A DNA stretch of 64,000 nt from Hypomyces perniciosus (GCA_008477525.1 SPDT01000005.1:4836001-4900000), one strand, 5' to 3'; counted from the first letter of the stretch, positions 33,071 to 45,520 are shown. Program-made: numbers and translations. The notes: generated from the sequence alone by a model not told the origin.

Positions 33071-33504
33071 TTCGTTAATCTGGAGCGTTGAGGCGTAGCG
33101 AATACTGGCAAGTTGGTGGGTGATACGTGATGTGATGCGACGATGTGATGTCGGGTATAGAAAGCAAAGTTTCAAAGCAATACCCCGGGGAGAACAGTTG
33201 GATTAATGCGGTAGAAGTAATAATTAGCGATGTGCAACCATGATAAAGGGGAGGTAGTTGTCCGTGGAGTATATATGTGAAAAGGAAAGTCGACACAGGG
33301 GGTTTGAGAAGAGGTGATAGAGGGGGTTATGTATCATTAGATACCTTATTCTATAGCTTTCAGCTATTAGATTACATATAATTTAATTGTTTATTCTATT
33401 GTTTACCCAGTAAACTCTTAGTCGTTTCCTTGTTGCTGCGTTGAGTGCAGCTTCCTAGAAGCTACACTTAAATAAGGTTCAGTATAAGCTTGTTATTTTG
33501 ACAA
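33071..33504. other. Upstream region of the Azf1-like pseudogene, grading into AT-rich repeat
   Basis: 33071-33330 is ordinary composition and presumably the old promoter. From about 33340 the AT content rises sharply. No gene is seen. Confidence 0.45.
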
Positions 33505-33807
33505 AAGGTAAAGGTAAAGGATATAAGGAGAGATATAATATTTAAGCGGAAGCTTTTAGTAACTATTATAATTATCATTTAAGCTTATAACTATAGCGGA
33601 GTATAGTATAGCTATATAGAGTATAGAGAGAGAGTAAATAAAGGTTAATTCTTTAAAAGAGAATATATTATAGTAGCCTTTCTATATATATATATAGCTA
33701 ATATAAAGATGAAGTGGAATATAGGCGCTGTAAGTGCCTATATAGTCTGATATATCGCTTACGCGATATATATATTAGCTTATATCTGCGATATAAACAA
33801 ATAAAAG
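33505..33807 (-). mobile_element. Copia fragment (leader plus truncated 5' LTR)
   Basis: 33505-33591 matches the leader next to the primer site in the inner Copia element (16390-16477), with the GGTAAAGGTAAAGG run. 33592-33807 matches the first 216 bp of its LTR. It is cut off exactly where a Gypsy LTR starts (33808). Confidence 0.75.
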
Positions 33808-34033
33808 TGTAACGGGTGTAGCCTAACTGGAAAGTATACAGTTAGGGCACTTCTGTATTGTCTATCTATAGCTGAAGGAAGGAAGCTTTATACTAGCTAT
33901 GTATGCGTTATATAGTTGTGCGTATAGGGTTATGGCCGAGGTGGTTTCCTAATTAGGTAAGCGGTCTAGTATTGGTTGTATTTCCGGATTCGGCGTAGTT
34001 GTAATTCTGGGAGATATGGCCTAGCCTGTAATA
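33808..34033 (-). repeat. Gypsy LTR, 226 bp (3' LTR of the pol at right)
   Basis: TGTAACGGGTGTAGCC...CCTGTAATA, identical in length to 37455-37680 and 39326-39551. On the - strand it is preceded by a purine tract (34034-34050, GTAAGAAGGGGGGGTAA), as expected for the 3' LTR of a - strand element. Confidence 0.8.
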
Positions 34034-37000
34034 TTACCCCCCCTTCTTACAGTGGCTCTCTCTTTAGGCGCTATTACTTTGCTGGCGTATAGCTGTTAAG
34101 TGGCCTGTTGTTAGATTTGATTAGGCTATATTTAGATATATAGTCGTCGAGGGCTGCTGTGTCTTTAAGTATATATATCGGTTCCCAGGTTAGCTTTATA
34201 TATCCTTTCTACTATATTAATGCTTCGCGGAAAAAGCCGCGACCTTGCTGCTTAATCCTCGCGTAAAGGACCTCTTTAACTTCCTATTTATCCTTGCTAT
34301 TTATTTGTATTAGTAGTAGTTAAAGGTCGTTTAAAATCTAGCCTAGAAAAGGGTTGTTGGCTGCTCTTTTTAGCAGGTTAATATAAAATTACAGGTATAT
34401 ACTAGTTAATATGCCTAGTTCTACTATATAAAGGCTAATAACCTTTATTACTGTATATTTATAATATAAGGCATTAAGCTTTTTAGAAGGCTAGGGAGTA
34501 TTATAGTTGCTGAGGTATAGCTAAACTTTATCTTTTACTTTATATCTCTTAAAGGGGCTTTACTGCTAGTTTACAGAGTCTTTATAGCGTTATTATATAG
34601 CAGTAAATACTGTTTAAGTAAAGGCAGTTACTCCTTTTAGTCTTTTAATTATTTCTTTTATAGCCTTCTCTTTTAAATCTTTTAATTTAATAGCTTTATT
34701 TTCTTTTATATATAGCTAAAGGGGTTTTATATAATAGCTGTACTTAAAGAAAAAGGGGTTTATTTAAATAGCTGTATATTTATAGTTATTTAAAGCTAAT
34801 TATACTATTAAAAGGAAGTCTCTTTAATTGCTTTAAAAGTAGTCTATATATACTTTAAGGTATATTTAAATCTTTTAGTTACTCCTTTTTAGTCTACTGT
34901 GAATCTATAGGTAATATATTATATTTAAGTATTATTAGGTTTCTGTTAATTTACAGAAAGCTTTCTAAAAGCAGCTAGTCTAATTAAATCTTTAGTTATT
35001 AACTATAAACTAAAGTATCTTATAAAACTAATAGTAGTATTAAAGGAACCTTTTTATATATACTTTTACCTTTATACTCTTTATTACTTTAAAAGTAATA
35101 TTTTTAATAAACTGGTTAATAATAACCTAAAGGTATTATATTTATATTAATCCTATAGGTAGTAAATTAACTATAAAGTCTATAGCTAGGTTACTATAGA
35201 TACGCTAGGGAATAGGTAATAATTTAAAAAGTCTTCACTTATAGCTTCTCTATACTTTTCTTCTTTTATATATACTGCAGTTGCAGAGGAATTATTAAAC
35301 TATACTATTAATTCCTAGCTAAAAAAACCTATAGGAAATAATAGCTAGGGTTCTGTTATAACTTAAGTAGCCTAAGACTATAGCGTTATATTCTACTTGC
35401 ATAATGCAAGTATATAGCGTTTCGCCTTCTTTTTCAGTTATAGCCAATACTTAAATACAGTCTTAGAATATTAATCTCTATTTTTTATTAATTATATATT
35501 CCAATATCTATACTTTAAATTAAAGGTTTACAGGGAAGGAGCGCTTTTCTTTTTTAACTGCAGTATATACCTATTAATATATTAAGTCCTTTTAAATTAT
35601 TAGGTTCTATAGGTCTTATAGTTCTTTATTTTTATTAAATATATATTAAAGGGAGATTAATATTACTATCCTTAAATCGTTATATTGCTAATACAGCCAA
35701 GATAAATTATATATAGCGGCTTAATTTATGCTTATCGCCTTTATTAAATATAAGGTTTTATTCCCTGCAGCTTAATATATTAAAAGCAGCTACTTTACTG
35801 CCTAGCCTATATTAAATTATAAAATTAAACTAAGAAAAAAACTCTGCCTAATGCGTCTATTATTTAAAGAGTTTCCTGCGCGTTATAAAGAACTGTAAGT
35901 TTTTATAGTCTGAAATAACTATAAAGGGGTTACAGCTATATAGCTTTACTTTTTATTCTTTTAAACAGTAAATTACTGCTAGTATTTCTTTATTATAGAT
36001 AAAATAGTTATATTTAGTAAAGCTTAGCTTTTATAAATAGTAAACTATAGTATAATATTTTCCCTTTTTATTCTTTTACAGGAAAACTCTTTTTAAAGTA
36101 TATTTTAAATAGTCTACTTTAATAAAAGTATATTTTATAGGATCCTAAACTTATAGTATAGGGGCTTTAATAAAAAAGCATTTAAGCTCTTAAAAGGCTG
36201 CTTTTTTTATACCTTTTTATTAAAAGGGGGTCTTTTTTTTAGTTAACTTTATAAGCAGGTAAACTATTTAAAAGAACCTAAAGATAAATATCTAGTAATA
36301 ATTAATAAAGCTAAAAAGCTTTAAACTCCTATTACTGTTATAAATACCTACTATTTACTAATAGCTTATTACTTTTTAATATTGCAGGCAATTCCTTTAC
36401 CAGTATATATAATAAACCTAAAGTATTTAATCTTTTTCTATATAAACGCGCACTTTTTAAGATTTAGGTATAGCCTAATATTAATAAAGGCGCGTAAAAT
36501 TTATTAGACTTTTTTTATATACTCCTTTTATAACCTATTAGTATAGATTAAAATATTATTAAGGTATATAGATATAAAGTCGTTTAAAAAGGGGTATAGT
36601 ATTTAGTTAATATACTATTAGAATACTGTTAGTGCGCTGGTAAGTTTAAATAGAATTACCTGTTATTTATATAGGCTATAGTATATATAAAATACAGTTT
36701 TATATTCTTCTCTTTTCGCGACTTTAATTTTATAAAATACAGCTATTATATCTAGCTTTATAAACTTTTTTGCTTTTATTAAGCTATTAAAGGTTTTAGA
36801 AAAAAAGGGGAGGGGGTAGCAATTTTACTGTATTATTGCATTTAAAGCGCAGTAGTTTATATAAAAGTAAATTCCTTTTTTAAGGTTCTAAATAAAGAGG
36901 ATAAAGGCTATAGCAGCTAAACTATTAATTTAAATAAATCCTTTATTAAATAAATCGAGGAGGGTCTTTTATAATATTAATAGTTCCTTGTATAATATAC

Positions 37001-37454
37001 TGTAAAAGGGGCCTTAAAAGAGTTCTGGTTTTTTACTATATTTATCGGCTTTTAAAGGAATCTGCAAATTAACTTTAAGGCAGTATAGTAGAAGTTTAAT
37101 AGCTTTTTTTATAAAGAATAGTAAATAAAACTCTTTATATAATTTAACGGGGATATATTCCTAGGGATTTATAGGTTTTTTAGGCTAGAGTGCTTTTTTA
37201 ATATTAAATAAGCTAATAGCTTAGAGGAAGTATATTTCCTTTTTGCTGTTCTTTTTAGTATAGCAGTATTCTACTTATAATATCGAGGCTGGTATAAGCC
37301 AGGCTTTTTATATAGCTTTAATATTCCCAGGCTCCTCTTTATCTGTAAATTATAGCTATAGGCTAGCTTTTCTATAGTTAACTTCTTTCTTAGCTGCATT
37401 ATATACTACCTGGTTAGCCTTAGCTTAAAGCTTACTGAGGATTAGGTTATAATC
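34034..37454 (-). pseudogene. Gypsy-type pol remnant, RIP-dead
   Basis: On the - strand, about 36620-36380 reads DFISIYLNNILIYT, then GLYLNLKKCAFIQKKIKYLGF, the degenerate Gypsy/Metaviridae reverse-transcriptase palm (canonical YLDDILIxS...KCxF...YLGxxxS). The catalytic pair is now Asn-Asn (36552-36566). Integrase would lie leftwards (34.1-35.8 kb) and protease/gag rightwards, but stops dominate every frame. Confidence 0.7.
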
Positions 37455-37680
37455 TGTTACAGGCTAGGCTATATCTCCCGGAATCACGACTACGCTAAAT
37501 CCGGAAATACAATTAATACTAGACTGTTTACTTAATTAGGAAACCACCTTAGCTATAACCCTATATGCATAACTATATAATGCATATATAGTTAGTATAG
37601 AGCTTCTTTCTTTTAGCTATAGATAGATAATATAAAAGTGCCCTAACTGTATACTTTCCAGTTAGGCTATACCTATTATA
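37455..37680 (+). repeat. Gypsy LTR, 226 bp, in inverted orientation
   Basis: TGTTACAGGCTAGGC...ACCTATTATA is the reverse complement of the 33808-34033/39326-39551 family. It lies inside the block in the wrong orientation to pair with the pol at left, so it marks another insertion or an inversion. No TSD (left TAATC, right TATCT). Confidence 0.78.
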
Positions 37681-39325
37681 TATCTATAGCTTAGCTACCA
37701 CTTAGCTAATAAGTAATAGAACTTTTACTGTAAAAGGAAAATAGCGAATTTCAGAGACTAAGCCTTTAAAGGCAATAATATATAGTCGCGGATTAAGTCA
37801 ACTATTTTACCTTTACAGGAATAAATAGCTGTATTAATAAAAAAGCTAGACTTTATAGTATTAATGACTTAAAGGCTAGATAGCTAGGAAAATAAAATAT
37901 TATTCCTTCTATAATTTAAGCAAAAACCTATATAGGCTATAATTATAAAGCCTGTATTAACCTCTATAATAGAGTTTATATAAGCTTTTAAAGTTAAACG
38001 GAAGTTACTTTTTAACCTATTTAAATTTTTAAAAAAGCGAAAAGAGTATACTGTATAAATGTAAAATATATATAAAAAGTTTAAACTTAATAAAAAGTTC
38101 TATAACAGTAATAAAGAATAGTAGTATTTTATTAACTCCTGCTTAAATACTATATTTAAATAAATAGTTTATCGGGGGTAACTGATATACCTAACGCACC
38201 AGCCTTTTTTCTTGTTAGCTTACCCGAGAAAGGTTGGCTGCTTATTTAAGCAGCTACTGGATTAGGAAAGCATGGGAGTATAAAGATATACAGATAGACC
38301 TAGTTTAATAAACAATAACCTTCTTCCCCCTTTAACACATAACCTTACCTGTAAGAATACAGTCGCTAAGGCGTATAAAGGTAACTGTTGGTTGCTTTTG
38401 GCTGCCGGCATCATGATCAAATGATCCGCAGTATCTTTTTAGCCCCTACATTACTTAATCGCTGCTTCGTGGTTCTGTTAGGAGCGCGGTTCCCGCGCTT
38501 GATACCAGTCGTTGTATATAGGTGTATGTATGTGTTGTGTATATGTTTTGGAGTGCCAATTCCCCCTCGACAAAATAGTCGCTACCTTTTACATATTAAA
38601 AGGAATTAATAAAAACTATAACCTAATAGAATTTATGCAATATTTAGACTATACCTATAAAGATTAAAGACTTTAGAACTAAGCTGCGCAAAAGCTGTGC
38701 ACTTTTAAATAAAAAGATAAAACTTTACTTTTATTTATTTTTCCTTGCTTTAAATAAAAGCTTTTTAAGGCAGATAGTGATAATTAGGCTAATTAAGCTA
38801 AGATTATTTTCTTTAAAGGAGTGTTATTTTTAAAACTATAATTCCGCTTAATAATGGTAAACCTGCTGTTTATTTATAGCAAATAGTTTATTAAGGTTTA
38901 GGATATCGCTAGCTGCATTAAATAATTAGATCTAGACTGTTAAAAAGGAGGGCTAAAAAGTAAAGATTTCAGTGTATTTGGGTAACCTTCCTATTCTGGC
39001 TAGACCCGGAATTAGGCCCGACGCTAGGACTGAGTCCCTGGAGGAACTTCGGTGTAAGTTAGGAAATTTCTGTTATCTTTAACGATAACAATTGAGCTAG
39101 GACCAGCTACCCCGCCTACCCTAGACTCAATACAATGGCCACAATGGCTATTGTGAAAAATCTGACTAAAATGGTTTCCTGTTTGTATGGCCGTGAGTCG
39201 ATTTGGACGATTTCCTATATAAATGAATTTTGCGGAAAATAGGAATAGGGCTATAAACCTAATTCTGCCGCCGCATTCCTATTGTCTAGTCAGAGGACTA
39301 TTATAGAAGACAAAGCTATTGTTCA
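37681..39325. other. Mixed repeat remnants with two unmutated islands, no gene
   Basis: 37681-38180 and about 38600-38960 are RIP-type AT-rich. 38185-38600 and 38976-39325 are close to normal composition and lack stops in excess. I found no copy of these islands elsewhere in the window. A 73-codon ORF in the first island has no recognisable feature. Confidence 0.45.
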
Positions 39326-39551
39326 TGTAACGGGTGTAGCCTAACTGGAAAGCACGCAGTTAGGGCACCTCTGTATTGTCTATCTATAGCTGAAGGAAGG
39401 AAGCTCTATACTAGCTATGTATGCGTTATATAGTTGTGCGTATAGGGTTGTGGCCGAGGTGGTTTCCTAATTAGGTAAGCGGTCTAGTATTGGTCGTATT
39501 TCCGGATTCGGCGTAGTCGTGATTCCGGGAGACATGGCCTAGCCTGTGACA
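39326..39551 (-). repeat. Gypsy LTR, 226 bp, least mutated copy
   Basis: TGTAACGGGTGTAGCC...GCCTGTGACA with TG...CA ends, same orientation as 33808-34033. It could be the 5' LTR of the - strand Gypsy, or a solo LTR. Flanks GTTCA and CTTAT do not form a duplication. Confidence 0.78.
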
Positions 39552-39559
39552 CTTATTAG

Positions 39560-41070
39560 CACCTATTTCTCCTTTAAGTGATTGCTTTTTAACCTCCTCT
39601 ACTTTTCCCTAAAGTCGCAGCCCCTCGCCCGATCCGTCTGCCCTAAAGAGGGTCTCTAACAATAAATCTTCCTTCTACTTTTATATTAAAGTATTATTAA
39701 TATATCCTATTATATTCCTTTATTGTAAAGAAAATAATAAGAAACTATATTTATTGTAAACATTAAGCAATATAGTGCCTTTTTAATCTTTAAAATTCCT
39801 TTTAATCTATTAAGTTTTATTATCTAAACTTAAACTTATCTATAGCCTTCTATAGCTATATATAAGTCTCCTGCAATAATATATTCCTTTAATCCTACTT
39901 TCTTTAAAGATTTAAATTAGGCTAGGTTATTAAAGATATATATGAATACTTTTAAGTTTAAGATTATTAATAAATATAAAAGATACTGCTCTTTATAGTA
40001 GTTGCTTTTAACCTCCGCTAAAAAAGCTACTCCTGCTAAATTAATTTAGCTAATAATCTTTTTTATCTTCTGAGCTTATAGTTTAAGTTATTAAAATAAT
40101 TTGCTTTTTTTAACTTCCTTTTAAATATTTGCAATTTTTATTTTTAGCCTAGCATTATTTTACATAGCCTTTTTAACTGCCTTTTCTTTACTAAAGTAAA
40201 TAAATATTCCTTTTAATCTAAATTTTAGGATTACTGCCTAGCAGTCAGTTATATAATAGCCTATCTATCTATACGCCTTACAGGTTAGCGCTATTTTTTT
40301 ATTTAATTCCTAGTATTCACTTTATTATTATCCTTTTAAGCCATTATCTTAAAGCCTTTTATCCAGCTTATTAGTCTCTTTCTTAAGAGTATTACTAAAG
40401 AATACTTAACCCTAATAAACAGCTTACTATATAATTAAGTAGTAATATTTAACCTATTCCTTTAAAATCCCTAATACTTTTCTAATTAACCAGTTATTAG
40501 TTCTAGTAAAAAGAAATTCTTATCTTTTTAAGTCGATTTCAGTTACTAGTTATATAGCCTTTTTTACTTTCTTAGTCTTAATTCCCGCTAAAATATAGTA
40601 ATATCTATTTACCTCAATATCCTTTATAAACTAGATAGCCTTTAAAGTCTTCTTTTTTGGCTATTATTATTCTTTACTAATCTTCTTTACTGCATTTTAA
40701 AAGGTAGTTATATATATTTAATATACTGGTTCCAGCAAATTCGCAAAATTAAACAACTAATAACCTCCTTAAAGCTCAAGAAAACTATATTTAACTCCTT
40801 TACTAACCACTATCTCCCAGTTCCTTAGCTAAATAGTTAAGTTTTTACTGCCTTTAAATAACTGCAAAACCAATTAATATTAAAATTTTATTTAATTCAG
40901 TATAAACCCTTCTCCTAGCTTACAGCGACCTTATAGGTAATCTATCTATTAAGTAAATAGATTCTTCCTTTCAAGGTAGCATTAAAAGGTCGGCAAGATA
41001 TAGTTATAGATAAAGGTATACACTTTATCTATATTATAGGTCTATTTTTTATATTTCCTATTTATCTCTT
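39560..41070 (-). mobile_element. LINE remnant (gag-like ORF and start of endonuclease), RIP-dead
   Basis: On the - strand the endonuclease motif survives as IIAGDL at about 39862-39880 (canonical AGDFN), preceded by gag-like sequence at 40100-40900. Organisation and style match the LINE at 560-6465, but this copy is truncated at the left by the Gypsy LTR region. The boundaries are approximate. Confidence 0.45.
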
Positions 41071-41086
41071 TCTATATAATAACAGT

Positions 41087-41480
41087 TTAATTATAGCCCG
41101 CGTATTCTATTAGTCTTAAAGCTATATAGTCGTTAATGCCGTTATTAAAGTCTAATATATTAGGTTTAGCCGGTTCACTTATCAATACTATAGTTCGATT
41201 AAATAAGTTAATAGCCTTCCACAGTATAAACAGTATATTATTTTCAATAGCAATAAGCCAATTATCCCAGTCCTCTTTACCGTTAAAGATAATGCTAATC
41301 TTCTTAGATACTATAGCTGCAGTTATATTGCTATATTGCATTATAAAAAGGTAGGTTATATATCTGAAGTTCTAAATAACAAAAGTTGTTATAATCACTT
41401 CTAACGTTCTTAAAAATAAAGGAAAACACTTATCTTTTTATATCTGCAATAGCCTTTATACGCATATCTGGGCTTATAAC
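41087..41480 (-). pseudogene. Copia gag remnant with primer-binding site
   Basis: An 84-codon open stretch (41087-41341) contains FNGKEDWDNWLIAIENNI, which fits the Copia gag N-terminus (L-x-G-x-x-N-W-x-x-W). A leader follows, with the half-tRNA-type primer site TGGGCTTATAAC at 41469-41480. The sequence beyond (41481 to about 41850) should be the LTR of this copy but differs from the 266-bp family, so it is a second Copia family. Confidence 0.5.
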
Positions 41481-42302
41481 TATCGCGAATATCAGTATCG
41501 TATAGTCAGCAGTTATCTCACTCTATAGGGATCAAATAGCACCTTAATTCCATCTCTGTTTATCTCTCCCGCTATTATCTAAGGAACTATCTCTAATCAC
41601 TAATAGTTTCCCGGCCAGCTAATTTATAGTGCTAAAAGAATACATCGCGTTCTTAGCCGCTCTCTTAGATCCTCCTAGTGTTCCTACAAGCAATATCCTT
41701 CGCGTTTCCTTCTGCCGCTAATTTCCACCAATCCACGCTATCTGACAGCAGCCTTAATATCTTAGGTGGGAGCCGAGGTCGTATCCATGAAGCATAAAAA
41801 ATAGAGGGTCGATATTTAATCTCTAGAACACAAATATTTTATTCATAGATACACACAGGATGATGCGCAAAACTGAGCTAAACAAAGATGACAACAGTAC
41901 TCCGTACTCCGTACTCCATATGGCTCCTCGGCCCCCTTACTTCTTCGCGTTTGTGGAAAGCAATAGTACTTCTTTACTTCGTATACTCTTATGCCTACTA
42001 AGTACTTGTATATACTCCCCACGGAGTAACAAGATTCGAATTATGTCACACTAGACTACATGTAGTCCAGACCTTCATAGGATTGAGAAGCTAAAACATT
42101 AGCCACTTCAACAATACTATGTATATGTAAGACATTAATTTGAAGAGAGTCATTCTTTCATCATCAACCCAATCCGGCTTAGTGGTGTGGAAGAGCCTTT
42201 TCATTGGCAAGTTTACTGCGGCATTTGGACATTACTCGTACTAGTACATACTAGTCTTGTCTGGAGTAGCTACCCGCAAATTTGATGTTTACAAAAATGA
42301 TG
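41481..42302. other. Probable LTR of a second Copia family and intergenic sequence, no gene
   Basis: 41481-~41850 has the position of an LTR (adjacent to the primer site), but no second copy exists here to define it. 41898-41913 holds two overlapping TACTCCGTA motifs. 42249-42302 is one arm of a ~54-bp direct repeat whose other arm is at 44934-44990. Confidence 0.4.
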
Positions 42303-42573
42303 TGTGGCGGAGCGCGGCACAGCTATGTGGAGCATAGAGAGAGAGTGAATGAAGCTTGATTCTATGAAAGAGAATATGCCGTACGAAGTAGTGGCCTCGC
42401 TATATATACACATAGCTATCATAAAGAAGAAGCGGAATGCAGGCGCTGTAAGCGCCCGCACAGTCTGACATATCGCTTACGCGATGTGTATGTCAGCTCG
42501 TATCTGCTATATAAGCAGATCAGAGCTCCCTAGCGCTTACAGGCGGTAAGACCCGGGCCTACTCAACCCAACA
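42303..42573 (-). repeat. Best-preserved Copia LTR (271 bp), probably solo
   Basis: On the + strand TGTGGCGGAGCGCGGCACAG...CTCAACCCAACA. The reverse complement begins TGTTGGGTTGAG and ends GCCACA, giving TG...CA termini. It is far less RIP-mutated than the 266-bp copies and can serve as the family reference. Neither flank supplies a matching 5-bp duplication. Confidence 0.82.
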
Positions 42574-43100
42574 ATAACTCTTTAATATTTATATATATAA
42601 CTTTAAGCTAAATATAAAGAATTTTATTAGCAGTATTTTTAAATTTATAGTAGCTAAGCTATAGCTTAAATATTAATTTAGCCTATAATGCCTTTTAAGC
42701 TAGATATATTATATTATTAATTGCTTTATTAATAGTAAGCTCTATTTATATATTAATAATAAAGGTAGAGGTAAAGGTAAACGCAATATTAGCAGTTTAA
42801 TAGGCTATATCCTTTTTAATATACTTTATTATTTTATAGCCAGTAAAAGTTCTAATTTAGTTCTTGTTAATATAAAGTATAATATTCTTTAAAATATATT
42901 ATATATAAAGTTACTGTTAAAAGTTTTTAAAAATAGTTAAAAAAGTAATTTTAAAAGCTAAATTAAAATTTATAATAATAATAGTTAAGTTAAAAAAAAA
43001 TTCTTTAGCAGTAGTAATCTTTAATTAGCTACAAAGCTATATAAAAGCTTTAATATCCTCTGTAATAGTTAAATTAAAGCTGCAGTTAAAGTTAATATAA
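42574..43100. other. AT-rich RIP-degraded DNA, no gene
   Basis: Stops in all frames. No motif recognised. It separates the Copia LTR from the inverted-repeat element at 43101. Confidence 0.5.
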
Positions 43101-43570
43101 GAGTAATGCTATTGGAACAGATAAAAGTTACTACTGGAATAGATGGTCTGTGCGCATACACAGAAATTCTCCCAGCAACTTCCCTCCACATAACTCACTC
43201 CTTTACTTCATACTCCGTACATCGCATTCAGTTACAGCATAACTACAGCTAGCTATTCCAGTATCATTACATTGCTCTAAATAACAGGTCTTTGGCATAT
43301 ATTCTAGTAATTGTACAGGCGACCGCAGCTAATCTTCAATTTCGCTATTAAAATCGAAAGAACCTAGCAGCTCAGAGTTATCTGCAGCGTCGCTATACTA
43401 GGCCAATAACGGGCTAATAGGAAATCTATCACGACGTATAGAATTGGTGTTGTTATTGTGATTGAAAGTGTTATAGAAGATCGAGGAATTGAAAGCTAGG
43501 AAGATTTCTGTGTATGCGCACGGACTATCTGTTCCAGTAGCAATTTTTGTCTGTTCCAATAGCATTACTC
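43101..43570. mobile_element. 470-bp element with 76-bp terminal inverted repeats (MITE-like)
   Basis: 43101-43176 and 43495-43570 are inverted copies, identical over the first 21 bases (GAGTAATGCTATTGGAACAG...) with scattered differences further in. The 318-bp centre is unique and has no ORF. ATAA flanks both ends (43097-43100 and 43571-43574) and may be a target duplication, though the context is AT-rich. No superfamily is assigned. Confidence 0.72.
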
Positions 43571-43744
43571 ATAATTTAAAGTTAAAGTATTAAAAGAGGA
43601 AGGTTATAGAGGATCTATAATAATATGGTCTTATAGGTAAATATAGACTATAAAGGGTTAAAGGGCATATTTGGGAAAGTATTAGCTATAAAGTAATACC
43701 TCGGGGTGCTATAATTAGGAGGTAAATTACTATAAGACTATAAT

Positions 43745-44880
43745 GGAGCCTGAAGGTCACGCGACGAGTTCAGCTGCAGTGTCGGCTTAGATTTTGAGGT
43801 GTGATTTTGGGGGCTTAACAAGGACCTGGACTACGATAATTAAGTGTATTGGAAGCCCTGGAGTCGCTGCTCAGTCGCCGCCACGCGCCCTAACCCCAGT
43901 CGTGATCTTCAAAGGGGCCTCAGTCCAACAACAGTGGTTCAAACGCGAATTTAACTATCCCTGGCTCTTCACAGCCTCTGAGAATGGCTCTTCACAGCCT
44001 CTGAGAATGGCTGGACCAGCAATGAGATTGCTGTTAAGTGGCTGGAGCGAGTGTTTATCCCGGAAACAGCACTAACAAAAGACCCATTAGATGCCCGGTT
44101 ACTAATTGTTAATGACCATAGCAGCCACACAACTAAGGAATTTATATGGAAATGCTTCGAGAACCATATTTTTATTCTTTTCTTGCCGGCTTATGCTTCC
44201 CATATACTCCAGCCCCTTGATTTGGCCGTATTTAGCCCTTTGAAGCACTGGTATCGGCATTACCTTGGGCAGCTGGAATTAATCAACGATTCTAACCCCA
44301 TTGGCAAGGCCAATTTCCTCTAATGCTATGCAGCAGCCTGGAATTAAGCCTTGATATCTATTAATATCGACTCGGGCTTTCAGGCTATTAGAATTTAGCT
44401 AAAAAACCGTCTTAAACCCCTAAACAGCTCCCAAGTCATTGCAACAGCCCCAGCGCCGCCTACAACACCAAAAAAGAGACCACGAAATAGTAATGACTTC
44501 ATCACTAATACCCCGAAGCAGGGCTTTAATTTAACACAGCTTTTGCATGGAATTGAGGCCAGTCTGTCGAGTAAACGCCTATTAAATTAGATAGGGCGTT
44601 GCGCGGCTAAGCAGCTTGATTCTCTTACTGCTGAATTGGTTCTTAAAGACGAGGAATTACGCGCAAAAACACACTACATTGAGGCTTTGAAGCCCCCAAG
44701 GAAGAAAATGGTCAAGCAGGCCCCGAATGAGCGATTTGCAACGATTGACTAGGTGAAGAAGACCCAGTAAAAGATAGACAAGGATAACGTGTATAACTCG
44801 CGATATCTTACGCAATCTACAGGTGTAGCTAATAATAATAACTTTGCCAGCATGTGCTTTGAATGGCAATTATAATGATA
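43745..44880 (+). pseudogene. pogo/Fot transposase fragment, a different subfamily from 18915-20354
   Basis: It begins within the DDE domain (PVVIFKGASVQQQWF) and continues through the region of the second catalytic Asp, now IVNDHSSHTT, where the family has D-G-H-G-S-H. It then reads LFLPAYASHILQPLDLAVFSPLKHWYR and PIGKANFL, and ends in a Lys-rich tail (KPPRKKMVKQ). In-frame TAG/TAA codons occur after 44323, and a frameshift lies near 44050. The N-terminal DNA-binding half is absent and no terminal repeats were found. All changes at the DGHGSH site are G-to-A. Confidence 0.75.
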
Positions 44881-45485
44881 TATTTCAGAGTGCGCGGGAT
44901 CCACCTATGCGCGGTTACTCCGTGCCCCGCCTTACTAGTCTTGTCTGGAGTAGCTACCCGCAAATAGGTATGATGTTTACAAAAATGATGACATATAATT
45001 ATAAAGCACAAAAAGGAGACTTGGCTCAATGCTGAGTGCTCTCGAGACCGGAAATACGTGTCTTGACATTCGAATTATGCATACTGTTTCAGACTAGTAG
45101 GTGGGTACCTCCAGTAAGTGCGCCACTGTTCTCTTCTCGAGCCGCTTGGCCATCAAAAATACCAACCCTCGCTTGCACGTCCCAATATTAATAGAAGCAT
45201 CGGGTAGCATTAAGGATCGTCATTTATCCAGCTTCATCTTACTGGGATTGTCGCCTACACGAATCCATAGCGTCTTTACGAGTACGAGAAAGACTAGTGG
45301 CTGTTGGGATTCGGAATCAAGACTTTTGACCTGAACTACGAGCCATTAGTTCTTTGATTTAATTGGTATCTTTGCAATATTACCCAGATCTCCAATAATG
45401 GAGAGGCGTTCTCGATTCGATATCGGGCCGGGCGTGGCCCCTGGGACATATGCCTATCGTCCTGGCTGACTGCTCAAGAGTACCT

Positions 45486-45520
<35 letters not shown>

